Source of the DNA: VRUE01 sp963702035
GTDB lineage: Bacteria > Actinomycetota > Thermoleophilia > Solirubrobacterales > 70-9
Assembly (NCBI GenBank): GCA_963702035.1
Contig: OY969700.1
Location: forward strand, 1,240,001 to 1,304,000
Reading direction: 5' to 3'
DNA: 64,000 nt
The stretch's first letter is position 1; each line of letters starts with the position of its first letter. Shown here in pieces: positions 29,522 through 38,200 of this stretch. A program made the translations under genes and the position numbers. The notes beneath the pieces are model-generated. The model saw only the letters and a program-made list of their open reading frames with translations, ran no database searches and was not told the DNA's origin.

Positions 29522-31786
29522 CTACGCCTCGACAGGAGACGGCTCGTGCTTCCCCGACTCAAAGCTGAAGTCCGGGAGGACGCGGTCGAGCCAGGACGGC
29601 ATCCACCAGTTCCAGTCGCCGAGCAGCTTCATCGCCGCGGGCACCAGGATCAGCCGCACCAGCGTCGCGTCGAGGGCGATCGCGACGGCGCAGCCGAGGC
29701 CCAGCTCTTTGATCGAAGGGACGCCGGTGAGGAAGAAGACGGCGAAGACGCAGGTCATGATCAGCGCCGCCGAGGAGATCGTGCGGGCACTGGAGGAGAG
29801 GCCCTCGGCGACCGCGCGTTCGTTGTCGCCGTGCTCCATGTAGCGCTCGCGGATCCGCGACATGAGGAAGACCTCGTAGTCCATCGAGAGGCCGAAGACG
29901 ACGGCGAAGATCAGCGGCACGTTGATCGTGTCGAGCGCCCCCTGGCTTTCGAGGCCGAGCAGGCTGTCGAACCAGCCCCACTGGAAGATCGCGACGAGGA
30001 CGCCGAACGCCGCCCCGATCGAGAGCAGGTTCATCAGCACGGCCTTCAGCGGCAGCAGCAGCGAGCGCAGCATCGCCATCAGGACGAGGAAGCTGAGCGC
30101 GAGGACGAAGAGGATGATCTTCCACATCGAGCCGCTGATCAGCCGGCGCACGTCGTGGCTGCGCGCCGTCTCGCCGCCGACGTTCACGGTGGCGACGCGC
30201 GCCAGGCTGGTCGAGAGAACGACCGTGCGCAGCCGGTTGACCAGCGCCGCCGCCGCGTCGGACTCGCTCGGAGCGCTCGGCGTCGCCTGGATCAGGACGC
30301 TGCCGGCGGCGAAGGCCGGCGGAGCCACGGAGCTGACGCCGGGCGTCGCTTCGACCGTGCGGATGAAGCCAGGGATCGCGGCGCGATCCACCGCTCCGTT
30401 GAATGCGGCGACGATCTGCACCGGGTCGGTGCCGCCGCCGACCTGCTTGGAGGCGAGTTCGTTGCCGACCCGCACGTCGCTGTTCTTGGGGAACTGGCTG
30501 AGCGCCTGGGTGCCGGTGGTCAGCGAGAGAACCGGGATCGCGAGGAAGAGAAGAACCGCGCTGACCCCGATCACGGCGGTCCAGGGCCGGGCCATGATGC
30601 TGGCGGTCCAGCGCTGCCAGAAGGCAGAACCAGTTCCGCCACCTCCTCTGCTCCCGTGAGGGTCGAAAGAGGTGGATATGGAGGGGCCCTCACTCCCGCG
30701 TCCGGGGGTGGCGGACTTACCTTGGAACGGTCGGCGAATCAGCGCAAGGCCTTTGGCCACAATCCCGCCCGGCAGCACCCGGTCGCCGAGCATCGCGATC
30801 AGGGCCGGCAAAAGGGTGACCGCGGTGAGGATCGAGACGGCGACGACGGTCATCGCCCCCAGCGCCATCGAGCGCAATGCCTGGTTGTCGACCATCCAGA
30901 GGCCGGCGAGGGAGACGATCACGGCGAGGCCCGAGAAGGTGACCGCGAGGCCCGAGGTCGCGAGGGCCTCCGCACGCGCCTCCTCCTCGCTGCGCCCCGC
31001 CCGGCGCTCCTCGCGGTAGCGGGCGAGGATGAACAGCGAGTAGTCGATCGCGACCCCGATGCCGATCATCGAGGCCATGTTGGTGACGAAGACCGAGGTC
31101 TCCATGTTCAGCGAGATGAAGTAGATGAGGGCGCCGGTGACGATCACGCTGATGAAGCCGAGGGCCAGTGGCAGCGCGGCGGCGGCGAGCGATCCGAAGA
31201 CGACGAGCAGGATCAGCGCGACGATCGGGAAGCCACCCGCCTCGGCCTTCGCCAGGTCCTTCTTGGAGAGCTCCTGCATGCCGGCCCAGATCGTCGGCTG
31301 GCCGGCGAGGTAGGTCGTGACTCCGCTCTCGGTCGTGCCCGGATCGAGGTCGGTGCGCAGGTCCGTCGCCGAATCGATCAGCATGTCGGAGGAGCGGTTG
31401 CTGCGCAGCGGCAGCATCGTCGTGCCGGTCCGCTGCAGCTGAGCCTCGCCGCGGCGCGCGGCTCCCGGCAGCAGCGTCACCCCTTCGAGACCGGCAACCG
31501 ATCGGCGGACGCGATCGACGGCCGCGGCGCGCTGCCGCACGGTGGAACCGGGCTCGGCCTTGAGCAACACGCCGATGCCGTCGGCGCTGGCGGAGAAGTT
31601 CTTTTCGAGCGAGTCGCTGACCGCCTTCGACTGGCTGCCGGGAACGTCGAAGCCGCCGCCGGTCAGGTGATCGGTCTGGTGCGAGGCAATCGGCAACGCG
31701 ACGATCAGCGTCGCGATCCAAGCGACCAACACGAGACGCCGCCTGCGTCCCAGGAACCCGGCGAGCTTGGTCATCGTCTCACGCAT
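29522..31786 (-). CDS. MMPL-family RND exporter (second copy), with an in-frame palindromic insertion
   Basis: 754 aa with 12 predicted TM segments in the MmpL arrangement: TM1 at about 17-33, TM2-6 between about 180 and 330, TM7 near 400, TM8-12 at 560-730. Signature sequences are MIGIGVAIDYSLFILARYREE and FGLSMDYEVFLMSRIRE, with the proton-relay Asp-Tyr pairs. It exports lipids, siderophores or drugs. Residues about 357-385 in the central cytoplasmic linker are encoded by a palindrome. The start is ATG 31786 or ATG 31774; the first directly abuts a perfect 14-bp palindrome, so the second may be the real one. Confidence 0.88.
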   Translation of the reverse strand: MRETMTKLAGFLGRRRRLVLVAWIATLIVALPIASHQTDHLTGGGFDVPGSQSKAVSDSLEKNFSASADGIGVLLKAEPGSTVRQRAAAVDRVRRSVAGLEGVTLLPGAARRGEAQLQRTGTTMLPLRSNRSSDMLIDSATDLRTDLDPGTTESGVTTYLAGQPTIWAGMQELSKKDLAKAEAGGFPIVALILLVVFGSLAAAALPLALGFISVIVTGALIYFISLNMETSVFVTNMASMIGIGVAIDYSLFILARYREERRAGRSEEEARAEALATSGLAVTFSGLAVIVSLAGLWMVDNQALRSMALGAMTVVAVSILTAVTLLPALIAMLGDRVLPGGIVAKGLALIRRPFQGKSATPGRGSEGPSISTSFDPHGSRGGGGTGSAFWQRWTASIMARPWTAVIGVSAVLLFLAIPVLSLTTGTQALSQFPKNSDVRVGNELASKQVGGGTDPVQIVAAFNGAVDRAAIPGFIRTVEATPGVSSVAPPAFAAGSVLIQATPSAPSESDAAAALVNRLRTVVLSTSLARVATVNVGGETARSHDVRRLISGSMWKIILFVLALSFLVLMAMLRSLLLPLKAVLMNLLSIGAAFGVLVAIFQWGWFDSLLGLESQGALDTINVPLIFAVVFGLSMDYEVFLMSRIRERYMEHGDNERAVAEGLSSSARTISSAALIMTCVFAVFFLTGVPSIKELGLGCAVAIALDATLVRLILVPAAMKLLGDWNWWMPSWLDRVLPDFSFESGKHEPSPVEA
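30632..30718. repeat. Palindromic element inside the second MMPL gene
   Basis: TCCGCCACC (30635-30643) pairs with GGTGGCGGA (30707-30715), with a further imperfect extension to 30632 and 30718. An inner stem GTGAGGG (30656-30662) pairs with CCCTCAC (30687-30693). It encodes a Gly/Ser/Pro-rich segment. Confidence 0.65.
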
Positions 31787-31800
31787 TGGCTGGTCAGCCA
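31787..31800. promoter_or_regulatory. Perfect palindromic operator candidate at the start of the second MMPL gene
   Basis: TGGCTGGTCAGCCA, a perfect 14-bp inverted repeat touching the ATG at 31786. A near copy lies upstream of the R2-like gene at 26521. Confidence 0.55.
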
Positions 31801-31827
31801 GCCTTATGCAAGAGGGCCTAGGAGTCT

Positions 31828-31864
31828 GTGAGGAGGATCACGCCTATCCCTTCTCTGTAGAAGC
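31828..31864 (-). promoter_or_regulatory. Bipartite operator/promoter module, copy a
   Basis: On the minus strand: CTTCT-ACAG-AGAAG (31863-31850), then GGGATAGGC, then GTGATCCTCCTCAC (31841-31828). The same order and spacing recur at 62812-62847 ahead of padR-MMPL and (with CTTCT-ATT-AGAAG) at 59354-59388. It points toward the MMPL gene, 42 nt upstream of its first ATG. Confidence 0.65.
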
Positions 31865-31903
31865 TCGGTGTGCTCCGGTAGTACCCGATCCGACTATGCA
31901 GCT

Positions 31904-32200
31904 TCAGTAATCCGCGTGAACCGCTTGCATCACAACCTGGTCGGAGGCATAAGTGAAATAGATCATCAGCACAGGGGAAAAGTCTTCGGGCGTCTGCAAG
32001 TAGAAGGTTGCGCCCCCAACATGGAAGGCGTCGGCCTCTACGTCGCAGATCACCATAAAAGCGTCAAGCCGCTCGAAGAACCGCTCCCTTGCGACCCTGG
32101 GATGTTTTGCCTCAATCTCCGTACAGCACTCCTTGTACAGGGTGCTGTGTTTGACCTTGTTGGCTTTAGTTGACGCTCCGTTCCCAGAGCCATTTCCCAT
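31904..32200 (-). CDS. Candidate toxin partner of the Panacea-domain protein
   Basis: About 98 aa starting ATG 32200. The body reads TLYKECCTEIEAKHPRVARER and FMVICDVEADAFHVGGATFYLQ (first part), ending in a compact beta-rich region (VLMIYFTYASDQVVMQAV). I do not recognise a family; a small ParE/RelE-like or other toxin fold is possible. It overlaps the Panacea-type gene by 35 nt, so the pair is an operon with the antitoxin-like gene first. The region is visibly less G+C-rich than its neighbours, suggesting transfer. Confidence 0.55.
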   Translation of the reverse strand: MGNGSGNGASTKANKVKHSTLYKECCTEIEAKHPRVARERFFERLDAFMVICDVEADAFHVGGATFYLQTPEDFSPVLMIYFTYASDQVVMQAVHADY

Positions 32201-32750
32201 CACTGGACTGCCATCCGCGACCACGCGCCACCTCCTTTGCGCGTGACGCCTCAAGGGCAGTCGGTCGAGACTGAGGCAGAATCGCAGTCTCGTAGGGAAT
32301 CGTCTCCCCGTTCTTTTTGGCGAGCAGCCACCCTGGGTGGTGGTGGGACATCTCGGAAATCTGCGTTGCAGTTGCGGCCGCCACTCGGTCAATCCAATCG
32401 TTGACGACCAAGACCTGCCATTCCTCGAAAAGACTCCTCAGGTCGGGAGCACCTTTGGTCGGAATGATCCGCTTCTCGTCGTATTCACCCTCGCCATCGT
32501 GTGCCAGAACGGCAAGACCTTTTGCCTCTAGTGCTTCCTCGGTCTCTTCAAGGGCCTCGGGGAACGGTCCAAATGGCATGCGGACATAGGTAGCCCCGGT
32601 AAGCGACTCCCCCTGATCTTGGTAGATCGAGAAGTCCGAATAGAAGAGAACCTTAGCCATCTTGGTACGGCCGAACCGCCCATCGTCTCTGCGCCGATGA
32701 GCGATATAGAGGACTAGCGCCTCAAAGCGATTGCGATCAAATTCAGCCAT
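32166..32750 (-). CDS. Panacea (SocA-like, DUF4065) domain protein, putative antitoxin
   Basis: 194 aa. The family hallmark is visible near the N-terminus: FEALVLYIAHRR then GRTKMAKVLFYSDFSIYQDQ, and TGATYVRMPFGPFPEALEET. The C-terminal ISEMSHHHPGWLLAKKNGETI is the usual second conserved block. Panacea domains act as antitoxins or chaperone-like partners for many unrelated small toxins, and as SocA of Caulobacter, which neutralises SocB. The ATG at 32750 has AAGGG 7 nt upstream. The downstream overlapping 98-aa gene is the natural toxin candidate. Confidence 0.8.
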   Translation of the reverse strand: MAEFDRNRFEALVLYIAHRRRDDGRFGRTKMAKVLFYSDFSIYQDQGESLTGATYVRMPFGPFPEALEETEEALEAKGLAVLAHDGEGEYDEKRIIPTKGAPDLRSLFEEWQVLVVNDWIDRVAAATATQISEMSHHHPGWLLAKKNGETIPYETAILPQSRPTALEASRAKEVARGRGWQSSDGKWLWERSVN

Positions 32751-32821
32751 GCGAATGCCCTTGGTCGGGAGGGATTCCCGCATATTGCAGGGAGCCCCTT
32801 GACACCCATTGTAGAGGTCTG

Positions 32822-33019
32822 CTACGGACGCAAATCTGCTTCCCCCGGCCCGTCGAAGTGCCCGGGCACGGTCTCGCCGGGCTTCCAGTCGATCCCGTCC
32901 ATCAAATCGGCGGGGTCGATGTCGAGCGCAACAACCAGCTTGACCAGCGTGTCGATGCCCGGACGGTTGGTTGCCCCCAGAAATAGCAAGAGCCGCCCGA
33001 GGGCGACTCTGCATCTCGA
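32822..33019 (-). pseudogene. C-terminal fragment of an Xre-type helix-turn-helix gene
   Basis: The frame ending at 32822 reads LGATNRPGIDTLVKLVVALD and then IDPADLMDGIDWKPGETVPG, the typical last third of a Cro/CI-type HTH protein (recognition-helix end, then the 'xxTLxKLAxALxIDPAxLL' tail). The N-terminal helices are missing and the upstream frame is unrelated, so this is a truncated remnant at the island border. Confidence 0.55.
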
Positions 33020-33057
33020 GCCACGATTAAGCGGCCCGAGGGGGTATGGGCAGGCTA

Positions 33058-33114
33058 GTGAGCCAGCCTGACAATTGTCAAGGTGACCTTTGTCACGCCT
33101 GTGAGGAGGATCAC
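33058..33114. promoter_or_regulatory. Cluster of GTGA..TCAC palindromes at the 3' end of tetR
   Basis: In order: GTGAGCCAGC-CTGAC (33058-33072), TGACAATTGTCA (33069-33080, perfect), GTGAC-CTTT-GTCAC (33083-33096) and GTGAGGAGGATCAC (33101-33114). The last is identical to the half-module at 31828 and overlaps the tetR stop codon. It may be the control region for the Xre/Panacea side or a relic of it. Confidence 0.5.
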
Positions 33115-33719
33115 TCGCCCGCGAGCAGGAAGCGGGCGGAGGCTGCGCCGGCGGCGAGGGCGGGGGCGATGTCGCGTTCGGGGTCGGAGAGCGCCTGCAG
33201 CGCGAAGCCGTCGGCCACCGCGAACAGGTAGGCGACGATCGCGTCGGCCTCGTAGCGCAGGCTGAGCACGCCCTCGCGCTCCTTCGCCTCGAGGATCTCG
33301 GCGACGTGGGAGCGGGTGCGGTCGAAGAGCTGCCCCACCTCACGCTGGATCTCGGGATTGCGGCGGCCGGCGCTGAACAGCTCGTAGAGGAGCAGGAAGA
33401 AGGCGGGTTCGTTCTCGATCAGGTCGTTGAGGCTGGCGAGCAGGATGTCGAGCACGTCGTCGACCGTCTCGGCATTCGCCAGCGGTTCGTCGAGGCGGGC
33501 GACGCGGATCTCAGAATCGCGGCGGACGACCTCGACCAGCAGCCGCTCCTTGGTGCCGAAGTAGTAGTGGAGGAGCCCACGGCTGACCCCGGCCTCGCGG
33601 GCCACGTGCTCGAAGGTCGAGCCGGCGGCACCGCGCTTGGCGACGCTCTCGCGCATCGCGTCGATGATGCGCTGCGCCTTTTCCCCGCTCAGCTCGCGCT
33701 CTTTGGTCGCAGCCTCCAT
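33111..33719 (-). CDS. TetR-family transcriptional regulator
   Basis: 202 aa. N-terminal HTH (AQRIIDAMRESVAKRG, then TFEHVAREAGVSRGLLHYYFGTKE in part), followed by an all-helical ligand-binding domain ending in ALAAGAASARFLLAGE. It represses target genes and responds to a small molecule. The neighbours do not fix its target, but palindromes near the second MMPL gene resemble TetR sites. It is divergent from nothing: the upstream gene is on the same strand, 49 nt away. Confidence 0.9.
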   Translation of the reverse strand: MEAATKERELSGEKAQRIIDAMRESVAKRGAAGSTFEHVAREAGVSRGLLHYYFGTKERLLVEVVRRDSEIRVARLDEPLANAETVDDVLDILLASLNDLIENEPAFFLLLYELFSAGRRNPEIQREVGQLFDRTRSHVAEILEAKEREGVLSLRYEADAIVAYLFAVADGFALQALSDPERDIAPALAAGAASARFLLAGE

Positions 33720-33767
33720 AAACCCAGTCTACGGCGCAGGGCGGGCGCCCCGCGCCGGACTACCGAA

Positions 33768-34196
33768 CTAAGCGCCGTTAATACTCGTCGTCGAGGTGTA
33801 CTCGAACTCCTCCTCGGCGCCGAAGAGGGCGTCCAGCACGGTCTTGCGGGCGTCCTCGCTGACGATCAGAGCGATCGTCCCGCCGATCAGGGCGAGGAGG
33901 ATGAGGCGCCCGAGGCGGCTCTTCTTGCGCTTCTTCGGCGCCTTCAGGCGCTCCGAGGCCTCGCGCAGGCTCTCCGCGGCGGTGCGTAGGTCCTTCTGCA
34001 CCTTCTTGTCGCTGCTCACGGCCTTGACCGGGCCCTTGCTGTTGTCGGCCGCTCGACCGTAAGCGCCGCGTGCGGCCTCGAAGGCGTCGCGGAGGCTGTC
34101 GCGCAGCTCTTCGTCCTCGATCAGGCGCTGCACGTAGGGGTTCTCACGGGCAGTCGAATAGAGGTCCGCGGCCTGGTTCGCCTTCGTCTTGGTCAT
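33768..34196 (-). CDS. Small helical protein with one C-terminal transmembrane segment
   Basis: 142 aa. Residues 1-95 are charged and helical (NPYVQRLIEDEELRDSLRDAF, in part, and DLRTAAESLREASERLKAP), then a KKRKKSRLGR basic patch and one TM helix (LILLALIGGTIALIV), then a short acidic tail. I do not recognise a family. The topology suggests a cytoplasmic domain tethered to the membrane. Confidence 0.7.
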   Translation of the reverse strand: MTKTKANQAADLYSTARENPYVQRLIEDEELRDSLRDAFEAARGAYGRAADNSKGPVKAVSSDKKVQKDLRTAAESLREASERLKAPKKRKKSRLGRLILLALIGGTIALIVSEDARKTVLDALFGAEEEFEYTSTTSINGA

Positions 34197-34259
34197 GCCA
34201 TCTCCTCGCTGGATTCTGCTGGGGGGACGCTCAGGATAACTCCATTCCTATTCCCGTTC

Positions 34260-35804
34260 TTACTGAGGTCCAATCCCGTCGAGGAGGACACCGTTGCTGC
34301 GGAAGTTGAGGTCGGCGTCGCGCACCCGTCGCAGGCGCAGGTGGGCGAGGTCGGGACCGGGCAGCGCGTAGCGCCGCACATAGAGACGGCCGGCCTGTTC
34401 GTAGCCGACCTGGCGGAAGCGTGGCCCCAGCGCGCCGCGCGGAACCGGCGGGGCCGGGCCGTCGGAGACGAAGTTGACTTCGTGCACGCTCCAGGCGAAG
34501 CCTTCGGACGGCTGCGCCTGGAAGGAGCCGGACGAGAGGTAGTAGCGCAGCGATGCCGCTCCCAGGGTCCAGAGGACGATCGCCCGCGGCGCCGTCGGCT
34601 GGCCCAGCCGCGCCGCAACCGTGTCCCAGTCGGGCCGCTGCCAGGCCGGCGAGAGGCTGACCCAGACACAGAAGCCGAGCGAGTAGGCGGCGAGGACGGA
34701 GGCGATGACCATGCCACTGCGCCGGGCGCGGCGCGCGGTCAAGCCGATCGACACCGCGACCAGCAGCGGCACCAGCGCCGGCAGCAGGTTGCGAGCGAGG
34801 ACATAGTCCTTGCCGGGCGCGACGAGCGCCAGGGCCAGCGGCCCGGCGACGGTCACCGCGGCCAGGGCCAGCATCAGTCCCCCCGCTCGCCGCTCGCCGC
34901 GGTCCGCGCGCAGCGTAAGGAGCAGCAGCCCGGCCAGGACGGCAAGAAGCGGCAGGACCGCCGGCAGCACGGTCTCGGGCCGGGAAATGACGTCGCCGGT
35001 CTCGCCGACGACAAAGGTCACGCCCGCCTCCCAGACCCGGTGGCCGAGGCTGCGGTCGCCGATCCACTCGGCGTGGCCGAGCGACATCTGGTGGATCGCC
35101 AGCGGGGCGAGCGCCAGGCCGGCGAGGACGACGATCCAGAGCCCGGCCACCGCGTCGCGCCGCCGGCGCCAGAGGAGCCAGACGGCCTCGAGCGCGATCG
35201 GGAAGATCGCGAAGTAGTGGGTGGCGAGCGCAAGCGCGGAGAACACGCCCCAGAGCGTCAAATTCTTCCGCCCCACAGACGTGCCCAGTGCGCGGACGAA
35301 GTAGAGCGCCGCGAGCGCGGTCAGCAGGACCAGCAGGGCGTAGCCGCGGGCCTCCTGCGAGTACCAGAGCAGCATCGGGTTGACGGCGACCAGCGCCGCG
35401 GCGACGATCCCGGCCCGGCGACCGCGCAGCTCGGCGCCGAGCAGGTAGGCGACCGGCACCGTCGCCACCCCGGCCAGCGCCGAGACCGAGCGCAGGCCGA
35501 CCTCGCCGGTCCCGGTCAGCTGTGTCCAGACCCAGGCCAGCGCGTAGTAGAGCGGCGGCGCCGACTCGCTGAAGCCGACCGCTTCCATCGCGTGCCAGAA
35601 GCCGTCGCGCAGCACGCGGCTGGCGGTGACGATCTCGTCGTGGTGGTAGGCCTGCACCCCGAGCGTGGCGAAGCGCAGCGTCGCCGCGAGGACGGTCAGC
35701 CCGGCGACGATCCAGAAGGTCCGCGAACGCGCTCGCACCGCCTCGCGAAGCGCCTCATACAACGTTGACAGGTTGCCCCTGCCCAGGGCTTCGGCCGCCT
35801 CCAC
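34260..35804 (-). CDS. GT39/PMT-like membrane glycosyltransferase
   Basis: 514 aa. About 11-13 TM segments with a large first extracytoplasmic loop bearing the acidic motif YHHDEIVTASR, as in GT-C enzymes (ArnT/PMT family), and a C-terminal soluble domain of about 130 residues. Such enzymes transfer a sugar from a polyprenyl-phosphate donor to lipid or protein on the outer face. GTG 35804 is 5 nt after the lon stop, so the gene is the last of the hsp20-lon operon by position, an unusual pairing. Confidence 0.8.
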   Translation of the reverse strand: MEAAEALGRGNLSTLYEALREAVRARSRTFWIVAGLTVLAATLRFATLGVQAYHHDEIVTASRVLRDGFWHAMEAVGFSESAPPLYYALAWVWTQLTGTGEVGLRSVSALAGVATVPVAYLLGAELRGRRAGIVAAALVAVNPMLLWYSQEARGYALLVLLTALAALYFVRALGTSVGRKNLTLWGVFSALALATHYFAIFPIALEAVWLLWRRRRDAVAGLWIVVLAGLALAPLAIHQMSLGHAEWIGDRSLGHRVWEAGVTFVVGETGDVISRPETVLPAVLPLLAVLAGLLLLTLRADRGERRAGGLMLALAAVTVAGPLALALVAPGKDYVLARNLLPALVPLLVAVSIGLTARRARRSGMVIASVLAAYSLGFCVWVSLSPAWQRPDWDTVAARLGQPTAPRAIVLWTLGAASLRYYLSSGSFQAQPSEGFAWSVHEVNFVSDGPAPPVPRGALGPRFRQVGYEQAGRLYVRRYALPGPDLAHLRLRRVRDADLNFRSNGVLLDGIGPQ

Positions 35805-35809
35805 GCTCG

Positions 35810-38200
35810 TTACCTGAGGGCGGCGTCGATCGCCTTCGAGACCTCGTCGACGTAGACGAACTCCAGCGCGCCGCGCTCGTGCTCGGGGATCTCCGTGACG
35901 TCGCCTTCGTTGCGCTTCGGCACGATCACCCGCTTGATCCCGGCCCGCTGGGCCGCGAGCGACTTCTCCTTGAGCCCGCCGATCGGCAGCACCTGGCCGG
36001 TCAGGGTCACCTCGCCGGTCATCGCGACATCGTTGCGCACCGGTCGGGCGGAGACCAGCGAGGCCAGCGCCACGGTCATCGCGACACCCGCCGAGGGCCC
36101 GTCCTTGGGGACGGCGCCGGCCGGGACGTGGATGTGGATGTCGTGCTCGCCGAACCAGCTCTCGTCGAGATCGGGCGCGATGTCCCGCCAGTGCCCCCGT
36201 ATATAGGAGAGCGCCGCCTGCGCCGACTCCTTCATCACATCGCCGAGCTGGCCGGTGATCGTCAGCTTGCCCGACCCCGGCATCGCGGTCGCCTCGATGA
36301 AGAGCACGTCGCCGCCGGCCGGCGTCCAGGCGAGCCCGGTCGCGACGCCGGGGTCCTTCGTGCGTCGCCGCTGCTCGGCGAAGACGCGGCGGCGGCCGAG
36401 CAGCTCGCGCGCCCGTTTCGCCGAGACCTTCAGCTTGCCCTTGCCCTTGCCCTTGCCCTCGGCGACGTCGCGGGCGACTTTGCGGCAGATCGTGCCGATC
36501 TGCCGCTCGAGGTTGCGGACGCCGGCCTCACGCGTGTACTCCTCGACGATCGCGGTCAGGGCCGAGTCGGAGAACCCGATCCGCGAGGGCTTCAAGCCGT
36601 TGGCCTCGATCTGGCGGGGAACGAGATAGCGGCGCGCGATGTGGCGCTTCTCCTCCAGCGTGTAGCCGGCCAGCTCGATCGTCTCCATGCGGTCCCGCAA
36701 CGGGCCGGGGACCGTGTCGAGGACGTTCGCGGTGGCGATGAAGAGGACCTCGGAGAGATCGAACTCGAGGTCGAGGTAGTGGTCGCGGAAGCTGTCGTTC
36801 TGCGCCGGGTCGAGCACCTCGAGCATCGCCGAGGAGGGGTCGCCGCGGAAGTCGGCGCCCATCTTGTCGATCTCGTCGATCATGAAGACGGGGTTGCGCG
36901 AGCCGGCGTCGCGCAGGGCGCGGACGATCGTCCCCGGCATGGCGCCGATGTAGGTGCGGCGGTGTCCGCGGATCTCGGCCTCGTCGCGGACCCCGCCGAC
37001 CGAGATGCGCTCGAACTCCCGGCCCAGAGCCTTGGCGATCGAGCGCCCGAGGCTGGTCTTGCCGACGCCCGGCGGGCCGACGAAGCAGAGGATCGGCCCA
37101 GGCGAGTCCGGCTTCAGTTTGCGCACCGCCAGGTACTCGAGGATGCGGTCCTTGACCTTCTCCAGGTCGTAGTGATCGGCGTCGAGCACCTCGCGGGCGT
37201 GGGCGATGTCGAGGTTGTCCTCGGTCGATTTCGACCAGGGCAGCTCGACCAGCCACTCAAGGTAGCCGCGGATGACGCCGTGCTCGGCCGCCGCCGGCGG
37301 CAGTTTCTCCAGCCGCGAGAGCTCGCGCTCGGCGGCTTTGAGGGCGTGCTCGGGGAGCTCGGCCTGCTCGACTTTCTGGCGCAGCTCGTTGACCTCGGCC
37401 TGCTGCTCATCCCCCTCCCCCAGCTCGTCCTGAATCGCTTTGAGCTGCTGGCGCAGGAAGAACTCGCGCTGGCCTTTGTCGACTTCGGACTGGACCTGGG
37501 ACTGGATCTGGCTGCCGAGCTGGACCACCTCGAGCTCGCGGGCGAGGATCTGCGAGAGGCGGCGCAGGCGCGCGGCGACGTCGACCTCCTCGAGCAGCTG
37601 CTGCTTTTCCTCGGTGGCGATCCGCAGCGCGCCGGCGATCAGGTGACCCAGCGCCGCCGGATCCTCGATATTGGCCACAGCCATCTGCAGCTCCTCGGGC
37701 AGATAGGGGATGTGCTCGACGATCTCCGAGAAGGTGCGTTGCACGTTGCGGGTCAGCGCCTCCAGCTCGGGGCCCTCGTCGATCACGTCGGGCAGCTCAG
37801 CGATCCGCGCGACCAGGTAGGGCTCCTCGGCGACGTAGGGACCGAGGCGCACGCGCTGGGTGCCCTGGACGAGGATGCGCAGGGTTCCGTCGGGGACTTT
37901 CAGCATGCGGGCGACGATGCCGACGACGCCGACTTCGTAGAGCCCGTCCGGAGCCGGCTCCTCGTCCTCGGGGTCGCGCGCCGCGACCATCGCCAGCATC
38001 CGGTTGGCGCCGAGCACGTCGTCGACCAGCGTGATCGAGCGCTCCTGGCCGACCGCGAGCGGGGTGAGGGTCTCGGGGAAGGTGACCGTCTCGCGCAGCG
38101 GCAGCACCGGCAACGCGTCGGGCAACGGCTGACTGGCGCGGATCGCGTCCTCGGCATCGAGCTCGGACTCGACGACTTCGAGCACCGGCGAGCTCTCCAT
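35810..38200 (-). CDS. lon: ATP-dependent protease Lon
   Basis: 796 aa. N-terminal LAN domain (LPVLPLRETVTFPETLTPLA), helical linker, AAA+ module with Walker A GPPGVGKTSLG and Walker B VFMIDEIDKMG, and a C-terminal protease domain with Ser703 in KDGPSAGVAMT and Lys746 in GGLKEKSLA. It degrades misfolded and regulatory proteins in the cytosol. A Gly/Lys run (GKGKGKGKLK) after the AAA module is a low-complexity insertion. The ATG overlaps the Hsp20 stop (TGATG), so chaperone and protease are co-translated. Confidence 0.97.
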   Translation of the reverse strand: MESSPVLEVVESELDAEDAIRASQPLPDALPVLPLRETVTFPETLTPLAVGQERSITLVDDVLGANRMLAMVAARDPEDEEPAPDGLYEVGVVGIVARMLKVPDGTLRILVQGTQRVRLGPYVAEEPYLVARIAELPDVIDEGPELEALTRNVQRTFSEIVEHIPYLPEELQMAVANIEDPAALGHLIAGALRIATEEKQQLLEEVDVAARLRRLSQILARELEVVQLGSQIQSQVQSEVDKGQREFFLRQQLKAIQDELGEGDEQQAEVNELRQKVEQAELPEHALKAAERELSRLEKLPPAAAEHGVIRGYLEWLVELPWSKSTEDNLDIAHAREVLDADHYDLEKVKDRILEYLAVRKLKPDSPGPILCFVGPPGVGKTSLGRSIAKALGREFERISVGGVRDEAEIRGHRRTYIGAMPGTIVRALRDAGSRNPVFMIDEIDKMGADFRGDPSSAMLEVLDPAQNDSFRDHYLDLEFDLSEVLFIATANVLDTVPGPLRDRMETIELAGYTLEEKRHIARRYLVPRQIEANGLKPSRIGFSDSALTAIVEEYTREAGVRNLERQIGTICRKVARDVAEGKGKGKGKLKVSAKRARELLGRRRVFAEQRRRTKDPGVATGLAWTPAGGDVLFIEATAMPGSGKLTITGQLGDVMKESAQAALSYIRGHWRDIAPDLDESWFGEHDIHIHVPAGAVPKDGPSAGVAMTVALASLVSARPVRNDVAMTGEVTLTGQVLPIGGLKEKSLAAQRAGIKRVIVPKRNEGDVTEIPEHERGALEFVYVDEVSKAIDAALR

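Noticed and set aside
31787..31800. Palindrome at the MMPL start as a ribosome-binding structure
   Set aside because: It has no purine-rich Shine-Dalgarno sequence and a near copy lies far from any start codon at 26521, so an operator is more likely.
36421..36460. GCCCTT tandem repeat within lon
   Set aside because: It only encodes the GKGKGKGK linker of Lon, a short in-frame microsatellite-like run, and shows no sign of being a mobile or regulatory repeat.
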